Of a stretch of DNA of 7,337 nucleotides, positions 1-5,629 are shown in pieces; the stretch's first letter is position 1, and every line of letters begins with the position of its first letter. The position numbers and the translations under genes were made by a program. The stretch comes from Nitrospiraceae bacterium (lineage in GTDB: Bacteria > Nitrospirota > Nitrospiria > Nitrospirales > Nitrospiraceae), in the NCBI GenBank assembly GCA_014534095.1, contig JACVSD010000084.1, positions 1-7,337 of the forward strand, written 5' to 3'. Below the pieces are notes generated by a model. That model did not search any database, had not been told where the DNA came from, and saw only the letters and a program-made list of their open reading frames with translations.

Positions 1-1567
1 AGTCGAGGGCGTCGAGCAGGAATCCGAACTTCGCATGTGCTTGCTCTTTAGGGATGCCCAAGAGATCGAGGATCTTCAGCTGAATCTCACTGCGATGGTT
101 GCGAATGCTGCCGCCGCCGATCTCGTTTCCATTCAAGACCATATCGTACGCCTTGGCGCGCACTTTGAGCGGCTCGGAATCCAGCAAGGGAAGATCGTCG
201 TCCACGGGCCCGGCAAAGGGATTATGCATGAAGATATAGCGCTTCTCTTCCGGGGAATAATCCAGCAACGGGAAGTCGGTGACCCATAACGGCTTCCAAG
301 CCGTCTTATCGATGAGGTTCAGTTCTTCTCCAAGCGCGAGGCGAATGCGACCCAACACCTCATGCACGATGGCCGGTGTATCGGCGCCGAACAAGACCAG
401 GTCCCCGGGCTTGGCGTCCGGTAATGCCGCGGCAAAGGCTTTGCCGTCCAGGAATTTGGCGATGACCGACTCCAACTGGCCGTCCGGCGTAATCTTGAGC
501 CAGGCCAGTCCTTTGGCGCCAAAGCTCTTCGCATTTTCGCCCAAAGTATCAATGCGGCTTCTGGCCGTCGTCGCCCCGCCTTTAACGATCAGCGCTTTGA
601 CGATCCCCCGTTTGCTCGCCGCCTCTTTGAAGACCTTGAAGTCGCTGGCGGCTGCAAATGAGGTCACGTCATACAGGGGCATGTCAAACCGCAGGTCCGG
701 CTTGTCGGATCCATAACGGCCCATGGCCTCCGCATATGTCATGCGGGGAAACGGGCTGGGCAATTGCACGCCACCGGCCTCACGGAAGATCGTCACGATC
801 ATCTGTTCCATGAGGCTCATCACAGCCGCTTGATCCACAAACGACATCTCGAGATCGATTTGAGTGAATTCCGGCTGGCGATCATTCCGCAAATCTTCGT
901 CTCGGAAGCAGCGCGCGATCTGATAATAGCGATCAACGCCACTGATCATCAGGATCTGCTTAAACAATTGCGGTGACTGCGGCAGGGCAAAGAACTGTCC
1001 GGGGTTCACGCGGCTCGGCACCAGGTAGTCACGTGCGCCCTCCGGGGTGCTTTTCGTCAGCACCGGGGTCTCGATTTCCAGAAAACCGGCCGCGTTCAAA
1101 AATCCCCGTGCGGCCTGCATGATGGCATGGCGCAGACCTATCAACCGCTGCATCCGCGGCCGCCGCAGATCAAGATACCGGTATCTCAGTCGGATGGCTT
1201 CCGTGATGTCCGCATCGTCCTCGATGACAAACGGCGGGGTCTTGGCCTCGTTCAGGATGTCGACCGCATCGACAAACACCTCGATCTCGCCTGTTGGCAA
1301 ATTGGGATTCGTGGATTCATCCGGGCGCGCCATGACCTGCCCGGTGATGGACACCACGCACTCGGTCCGCAAGGCACGCGCCATCTGATGGACCAAGGCA
1401 TTGCGCTCAGCATTGAAGACGACTTGCGTGAGCCCGGTGCGGTCCCGCAAATCGATGAACATCACGGTCCCGTGGTCACGACGCCTCTGCACCCAGCCAT
1501 TCAACACCACCGTTTGGCCGACATGGCTCCTGTTCAACTCACCGCACCGATGGGTCCGCATCTTCAT
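1..1567 (-). CDS. aspS: Aspartyl-tRNA synthetase, C-terminus cut by window edge
   Basis: Class II aminoacyl-tRNA synthetase that activates aspartate with ATP and charges tRNA-Asp in the cytoplasm. The frame is open from the ATG at 1567 to the left edge, 522 codons of a family usually near 590 residues. In order: N-terminal OB-fold anticodon-binding domain (about 1-105, with RRRDHG at 28-33), motif 1 around Pro168, TPEGARDYLVPSR just after it, LPQSPQLFKQ near 190-200, motif 2 RCFRDED at 219-225 followed by DRQPEFTQID, a GAD insert roughly 290-420, and GGGSIR at 484-489. Glu482 and Arg489 match E. coli active-site positions. Motif 3 (GLDR) lies beyond the edge; the last readable residues are FGFLLDALD. 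The start at 1567 overlaps the stop of the preceding gene; a second ATG at 1561 is also possible and closer to the usual MxRTH beginning. His32 sits where discriminating E. coli AspRS has Leu30, so the enzyme may also charge tRNA-Asn (inference). Family identity is near certain. Confidence 0.97.
   Translation of the reverse strand, partial: MKMRTHRCGELNRSHVGQTVVLNGWVQRRRDHGTVMFIDLRDRTGLTQVVFNAERNALVHQMARALRTECVVSITGQVMARPDESTNPNLPTGEIEVFVDAVDILNEAKTPPFVIEDDADITEAIRLRYRYLDLRRPRMQRLIGLRHAIMQAARGFLNAAGFLEIETPVLTKSTPEGARDYLVPSRVNPGQFFALPQSPQLFKQILMISGVDRYYQIARCFRDEDLRNDRQPEFTQIDLEMSFVDQAAVMSLMEQMIVTIFREAGGVQLPSPFPRMTYAEAMGRYGSDKPDLRFDMPLYDVTSFAAASDFKVFKEAASKRGIVKALIVKGGATTARSRIDTLGENAKSFGAKGLAWLKITPDGQLESVIAKFLDGKAFAAALPDAKPGDLVLFGADTPAIVHEVLGRIRLALGEELNLIDKTAWKPLWVTDFPLLDYSPEEKRYIFMHNPFAGPVDDDLPLLDSEPLKVRAKAYDMVLNGNEIGGGSIRNHRSEIQLKILDLLGIPKEQAHAKFGFLLDALD
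1564..1567 (-). promoter_or_regulatory. ATGA stop/start overlap coupling the pseudouridine synthase gene and aspS
   Basis: The TGA stop of the pseudouridine synthase (1566-1564) shares two bases with the ATG of aspS (1567-1565). No good Shine-Dalgarno sequence stands before this ATG; the upstream bases are the A/G-rich end of the previous gene. Such overlaps commonly let terminating ribosomes restart on the next gene, so aspS translation probably depends on its neighbour. The overlap is seen directly; the coupling is inferred. If the ATG at 1561 is the real start, the genes would instead be separated by 2 nt and the same argument would hold. Confidence 0.6.
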
Positions 1568-2409
1568 ACGACGCCTGCTTTCTTCGAGGACTTCTTCTTC
1601 GGCCCGGCCGGCTTCGCCCACCCTTCCCTACGCTTCGGGCGCTGACGCCGCGCGTTCGGTGCTTGCCCGGTTTTGACCTGTTCAATCCGTTCTTCGACCA
1701 ATTCCCGCAGCGCATTGGCTTCCCGGTCGGTAAGAAACCTGAATTCTCCGGACTCGAGATTGCCCAGGGATAGGGGACCCATGCGGATCCGCATGAGCTT
1801 AATGACGACATGCCCTACCGCTTCCAACATGCGTTTGACCTGGTGCTTGCGGCCTTCGCGAATCGTAATCTCCAACCACGAGTTGGCCTGAGCTTTTTTG
1901 ACCTTTCTGACGATGGCGGGACTGGTCATGCCATCGTCCAGCTTGATCCCCGCTTGCAATTGGCTGATCTCATCATCCGACAGCACCCCTTTCACCTTAA
2001 TGAGATAGGTCTTCGGCACGTGATATCGGGGGTGCAACAAGGCCTGCGCCAAGTCGCCATTGTTCGTGAGCAGCATCAGCCCTTCACTGTCAAAATCAAG
2101 GCGGCCCACGGGAAACACCCGGACCGAGACTCCATGAAGGAAATCTTTGACCGTAGGCCGGCCGCCCGGATCATTCAACGTCGACATCACGTTCTTCGGT
2201 TTATTGAGGAGCAGGTAGACAAAGGGTTGCGCGCCCGTCAAGTGCCGCCCATCCACTTTGACATGATCGCGCTCCGGATCAACCTTGGTACCCAGTTCGG
2301 TGATGACCTTGCCATTCACCGTCACGCGACCGGCGGCGATCAATTCCTCGGCCTTGCGCCGGGACGAGAGCCCGGTCCCCGCGATCATCTTTTGCAGTCT
2401 CATTTCCAT
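1564..2409 (-). CDS. rluB: rRNA pseudouridine synthase, RsuA/RluB family
   Basis: 281-residue enzyme that isomerises a specific uridine to pseudouridine in ribosomal RNA during ribosome assembly. An N-terminal S4 RNA-binding domain (about 1-58, RLQKMIAGTGLSSRRKAEEL) is followed by the catalytic domain. GRLD at 102-105 supplies the catalytic Asp105, followed by DSEGLMLLTN. Other family signatures are LLNKPKNVMST (67-77), LLHPRYHVPKTY (124-135), and EGRKHQVKRMLEAVGH (185-200). Overall it resembles RluB (23S U2605 in E. coli) more than RluE or RluF, but RsuA-like specificity (16S) cannot be excluded. The tail from about 250 is very basic and ends KKKSSKKAGVV, likely an RNA-binding extension. The start is bounded: an in-frame TGA lies two codons upstream of the ATG at 2409, leaving only 2409 or the second ATG at 2403. 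Neither has a good Shine-Dalgarno sequence. It lies 87 nt after guaA and overlaps aspS. Confidence 0.93.
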   Translation of the reverse strand: MEMRLQKMIAGTGLSSRRKAEELIAAGRVTVNGKVITELGTKVDPERDHVKVDGRHLTGAQPFVYLLLNKPKNVMSTLNDPGGRPTVKDFLHGVSVRVFPVGRLDFDSEGLMLLTNNGDLAQALLHPRYHVPKTYLIKVKGVLSDDEISQLQAGIKLDDGMTSPAIVRKVKKAQANSWLEITIREGRKHQVKRMLEAVGHVVIKLMRIRMGPLSLGNLESGEFRFLTDREANALRELVEERIEQVKTGQAPNARRQRPKRREGWAKPAGPKKKSSKKAGVV

Positions 2410-2412
2410 AAA

Positions 2413-2496
2413 TCAGCGATCATGAACGATGATGGCTGATGGGAATAGTCGGATCACAATCCGGCTTATCACCCACCACAGTCTCACCACGCCTCC
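2413..2496 (-). other. Possible short leader reading frame with strong GGAGG site, in the guaA to pseudouridine synthase gap
   Basis: The 87-nt gap begins with GGAGG (2496-2492) immediately after the guaA TAA. It is followed by tandem GTG codons at 2490 and 2487 opening a 24-25 codon frame that ends in TGA at 2415-2413, one codon before the ATG at 2409. The predicted peptide is short and hydrophobic with arginines (RLWWVISRIVIRLF then SAIIVHDR). The spacing from GGAGG to GTG (1 or 4 nt) is shorter than ideal. guaA, this frame and the downstream gene are all in one register, separated by two stops. It could be a leader peptide coupling translation to the next gene, or chance. Weak 5-bp stems are present, with no terminator-like U-run. 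Confidence 0.25.
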
Positions 2497-4050
2497 TTAT
2501 TCCCATTCAATCGTGCTCGGCGGTTTTGAACTGATGTCGTACACGACCCGGTTTACGCCCTTCACTTCGTTGATGATCCGGTTGGACATCCGCCCCAGCA
2601 CATCATTGGGAATTCTGGCCCAGTCGGCCGTCATCCCGTCGAGACTGGTGACCGCTCGAATGGCAACCACATTGTCATATGTGCGCTGATCCCCCATGAC
2701 CCCGACGGTGCGGATAGGCAACAACACCGCAAACGCCTGCCACATGTCCCGATACAGCCCCGCCCCTCGAATCTCCTGATCCACGATCGTCTCGGCCGCA
2801 CGGAGGATTGCCAGCCGCTCTTTCGTCACGGAACCTAACACGCGGATCGCCAGTCCGGGACCGGGAAACGGCTGCCGCCAGATGATCTCATCCGGCAGGC
2901 CCAGCTCTTTGCCGAGCACCCGCACTTCATCCTTGAAGAGTTCCCGAAGCGGCTCAATCAGCTTCAGCTTCATCCGCGCCGGGAGGCCGCCCACGTTATG
3001 ATGCGTCTTAATGGTGGCCGAGGGTCCTTTGAAACTCACGCTTTCGATTACATCCGGGTACAGCGTGCCCTGCGCCAGGTATTTCACTCCCTTGAGCTTC
3101 TTGGATTCGTCGTCAAAGCTCTTGATGAAGAGTCGTCCGATGATTTTCCGTTTCCGTTCTGGGTCGGTGACATTCTTCAGACCGGCCAGAAATTGGTTGG
3201 TGCGGTCCAATATCCGGAGGTTTAAGTGCAGCTGTGACGCAAAGGTCTTTTCGACTTGCTCACGTTCGCCGGACCGCAAAACGCCGTTGTCGACGAAAAT
3301 GCAGGTCAGCTGATCTCCAATCGCCCGATGCGCGAGGGCTGCAGCGACGGAGGAATCCACCCCGCCGCTCAACGCACAGATAACCTTGTCCTTGCCGACC
3401 TGGTCGCGAATCTGCTGGACTGCGGTCTCCACATACGACTGCATCGTCCACGTCGGCTTGCAGCCGCAGATCTCATAGACAAAGTTACGGAGGATGGCGG
3501 TCCCGTCCGGCGTATGCGCCACTTCCGGATGAAACTGCAAACAGTAAATTTGGCGCCTCCCGTCGGACTTCATGGCGGCGACCGGTGAATTGGCCGTGTG
3601 CGCAATGGCCCGAAAGCCTGGAGGCATCCGCTCGATGCGATCCCCGTGCGACATCCAGACCACCGTAGAGCCGCTCTCCCCGAGGCCTTTGAACAGATCC
3701 GTTCGATCATCGATGACAAGGTCCGCACGGCCATATTCGCGGTGCGGTGCTTTGACCACGGCGCCGCCGCTCAGATGGGTCACCAGCTGCATGCCGTAGC
3801 AAATGCCGAGAATGGGAATGCCCTGATCGAACAATTCTTTTGGAATGCTGGGCGCCTTCTTGTCATAGACGCTAGACGGGCCGCCCGAGAGGACGATACC
3901 TTGCGGACGATACGCGAGCACCGTGGCAAGCGGCACGGTACAGGGCAGGATCTGGGAATAAACCTGCGCCTCGCGAATGCGACGCGCAATTAACTGAGTA
4001 TATTGGGAGCCGAAATCGAGGACTAGAATTCTATTGTGCCAGAGTTCCAT
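2497..4050 (-). CDS. guaA: GMP synthase (glutamine-hydrolysing)
   Basis: 517-residue enzyme that aminates XMP to GMP using ATP and glutamine, the last step of guanine nucleotide synthesis. The N-terminal class I glutamine amidotransferase domain (about 7-195) has nucleophile Cys84 in GICYGMQ and the His174/Glu176 pair in QFHPE. The ATP pyrophosphatase domain follows, with P-loop SGGVDSS at 228-234 and FVDNG at 252-256. [10 protein letters not shown] lies at 348-357, and the C-terminal dimerisation/XMP-binding domain contains [12 protein letters not shown] (392-403) and the conserved ending STIEWE. All catalytic residues are present and the length is normal. The frame is open 74 codons further upstream (to 4272), but that part lies inside guaB and does not look like GuaA. 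The ATG at 4050 gives the standard beginning ([13 protein letters not shown]). No clear Shine-Dalgarno sequence precedes it. It follows guaB by 77 nt and is presumably in one transcript with it. Confidence 0.98.
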   Translation of the reverse strand: MELWHNRILVLDFGSQYTQLIARRIREAQVYSQILPCTVPLATVLAYRPQGIVLSGGPSSVYDKKAPSIPKELFDQGIPILGICYGMQLVTHLSGGAVVKAPHREYGRADLVIDDRTDLFKGLGESGSTVVWMSHGDRIERMPPGFRAIAHTANSPVAAMKSDGRRQIYCLQFHPEVAHTPDGTAILRNFVYEICGCKPTWTMQSYVETAVQQIRDQVGKDKVICALSGGVDSSVAAALAHRAIGDQLTCIFVDNGVLRSGEREQVEKTFASQLHLNLRILDRTNQFLAGLKNVTDPERKRKIIGRLFIKSFDDESKKLKGVKYLAQGTLYPDVIESVSFKGPSATIKTHHNVGGLPARMKLKLIEPLRELFKDEVRVLGKELGLPDEIIWRQPFPGPGLAIRVLGSVTKERLAILRAAETIVDQEIRGAGLYRDMWQAFAVLLPIRTVGVMGDQRTYDNVVAIRAVTSLDGMTADWARIPNDVLGRMSNRIINEVKGVNRVVYDISSKPPSTIEWE

Positions 4051-4127
4051 GGATGATACGTACGCAGCCCAGACAGGAGATTCGGCAGGTGATGAAGAAT
4101 CGGCGGCCGAGGTGTCCCGATCGGCGG
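4051..4127 (-). other. guaB-guaA intergenic spacer
   Basis: This 77-nt spacer has no stop in the guaA frame and no recognisable ribosome-binding site next to the guaA ATG. It holds a direct repeat ATCGGCGG (+ strand 4099-4106 and 4120-4127) and small self-complementary pieces (CCGATCGG at 4117-4124, CGTACG just upstream of the guaA start). None forms a convincing long hairpin, and there is no T-run, so I do not call a terminator or a riboswitch. It may simply be an untranslated spacer in a guaBA transcript. Confidence 0.4.
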
Positions 4128-5600
4128 TCAGTTTGTCTCCCAGTCCAACCGATAGTTCGGCGCTTCTTTCGTGATGATGACATCGTGCACATGACTTTCC
4201 CGTAGCCCCGCCACCGTCTGGCGGATGAAGGTGGCATTCTGCTGGAGATCGGGAATGGTCTTGCACCCGCAATAACCCATGCCCGACCTGACGCCGCCCG
4301 CTAACTGATAGACCACGGCAGACAGCTGCCCCTTATACGGCACCCGTCCTTCAATCCCTTCCGGAACCAGCTTCTGAGCGGGCCGGCCGCCTTGTCCATA
4401 GCGATCGCCGCCCCCCCGCTCCATCGCGCCGATTGATCCCATTCCCCGGTACACCTTGTAGGTTCTGGCCTGGTACAGCACCGTTTCGCCCGGCGACTCT
4501 TCCGTCCCTGCCAAGAGGCCGCCCAGCATCACGGATGACGCGCCAGCGGCGAGTGCCTTGGTCACATCGCCGGAGAACTTGATCCCCCCGTCCGCGATGA
4601 TCGGCACGCCGCTGCCCTTCAGGGCCTTCGCGCAATCCGCGATGGCCGTCAATTGCGGCATACCGGCGCCGGATACGATGCGCGTCGTGCAAATTGACCC
4701 GGGCCCCACCCCTACCTTGACGGCGTCGACACCGATCTTCAGCAACTCCTTGGCGGCCTCTGCCGTCGCAATATTGCCTGCGACCAGTTCAAGGTCCGGA
4801 TGCTGTTTCTTGATCCGCTTCACCGTATCGAGAACCGCCTGGGAATGACCATGAGCGGTATCAACGACGATAAGGTCGACGCCGGCGTTCTTGAGGAGCA
4901 CTACCCGTTCGTCGGTGTCTTTCCCCACCCCCACCGCCGCCCCCACTCGAAGACGGCCATGCTCGTCCTTGCAGGCGTTGGGGTACTTAATCCGCTTCTC
5001 AATGTCTTTGATCGTGATGAGCCCCTTTAGCTCGAAATGCCTATTGACTACCGGCAGTTTCTCAATCCGATGCTCGTGCAATATTTCTTGCGCCTTTTCA
5101 AGGCTGGTTCCTTCAGGCGCCGTAATCAGTTTCTCCCGCTTCATGACCTGCGAGACTTTCAGGTCCATGCGGGTTTCAAAGCGCAAATCGCGATTGGTCA
5201 GGATCCCTACGAGTTTACCGTTCTTAGTGACAGGGATGCCGGAGATGCGATATTTGGCCATCAACTGGTGGGCGTCGCGAAGCGTCTGTTCCGGCGCGAT
5301 CGTCACCGGGTCCAGAATCATCCCGCTCTCCGACTTCTTGACCCGGTCAATCTCCGTGGCCTGGTCTACCGGCGAGAGCACACGATGGATAATGCCGATC
5401 CCGCCTTCACGCGCCATCGCGACGGCCAGCCGAGATTCGGTGACCGTATCCATCGCCGCGCTGACAAAGGGAACATTGATGCGGATATGCCGCGACACGA
5501 AGGTGCCGGTCTCGACTTCATTCGGCAGCACCTGAGACTTGGACGGCACGAGCACCACATCGTCGTACGTCAGTCCGAGGCGGGGTTCCTTATCGAGCAT
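4128..5600 (-). CDS. guaB: IMP dehydrogenase
   Basis: 490-residue enzyme that oxidises IMP to XMP with NAD+, the committed step towards GMP; its product is the substrate of the next gene, guaA. The TIM barrel begins with [11 protein letters not shown] (10-20) and [11 protein letters not shown] (45-55). It is interrupted by a pair of CBS domains (about 95-210, with SGIPVT and KLPVVN), which in this family bind adenine/guanine nucleotides and tune activity. The catalytic loop is GPGSICTTR with Cys304. IADGGI (335-340) holds the phosphate-site Asp337. The Arg400-Tyr401 pair sits in the mobile flap, and [11 protein letters not shown] is at 414-424. The length and all key residues are standard, so it should be active. 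The ATG at 5600 is supported by AGGAG just upstream and by the usual N-terminus. It follows the NHL-protein gene by 29 nt, which leaves little room for its own promoter in the gap. Confidence 0.98.
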   Translation of the reverse strand: MLDKEPRLGLTYDDVVLVPSKSQVLPNEVETGTFVSRHIRINVPFVSAAMDTVTESRLAVAMAREGGIGIIHRVLSPVDQATEIDRVKKSESGMILDPVTIAPEQTLRDAHQLMAKYRISGIPVTKNGKLVGILTNRDLRFETRMDLKVSQVMKREKLITAPEGTSLEKAQEILHEHRIEKLPVVNRHFELKGLITIKDIEKRIKYPNACKDEHGRLRVGAAVGVGKDTDERVVLLKNAGVDLIVVDTAHGHSQAVLDTVKRIKKQHPDLELVAGNIATAEAAKELLKIGVDAVKVGVGPGSICTTRIVSGAGMPQLTAIADCAKALKGSGVPIIADGGIKFSGDVTKALAAGASSVMLGGLLAGTEESPGETVLYQARTYKVYRGMGSIGAMERGGGDRYGQGGRPAQKLVPEGIEGRVPYKGQLSAVVYQLAGGVRSGMGYCGCKTIPDLQQNATFIRQTVAGLRESHVHDVIITKEAPNYRLDWETN

Positions 5601-5603
5601 CGT

Positions 5604-5608
5604 CTCCT
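5604..5608 (-). promoter_or_regulatory. guaB ribosome-binding site (AGGAG)
   Basis: AGGAG is separated from the guaB ATG by three bases (ACG). The spacing is short but the match is strong, and it is the clearest Shine-Dalgarno site next to a recognised start in this window. It supports the ATG at 5600. Confidence 0.65.
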
Positions 5609-5629
5609 AACTCACTCGGGGATGGGCTG

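Noticed and set aside
279..716. 145-codon plus-strand frame opposite aspS
   Set aside because: It is antisense to the GAD-domain part of aspS, which translates cleanly on the minus strand.
1810..2439. 209-codon plus-strand frame
   Set aside because: It is antisense to the pseudouridine synthase, its composition is that of a reverse-strand shadow, and it has no recognisable domain.
2410..2470. Small hairpins (CGGAT-TGTG-ATCCG and ATCAT-CGTTC-ATGAT) as a terminator after guaA
   Set aside because: The stems are only 5 bp, not GC-rich enough, and have no T-run, so they do not make a credible intrinsic terminator.
4051..4272. N-terminal 74-residue extension of GuaA
   Set aside because: It lies mostly antiphase inside the guaB coding sequence, lacks GuaA similarity, and the family N-terminus begins at the ATG at 4050.
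5601..5629. Purine riboswitch upstream of guaB
   Set aside because: The gap is only 29 nt, far too short for an aptamer, and no riboswitch core motif is seen in the end of the NHL gene.
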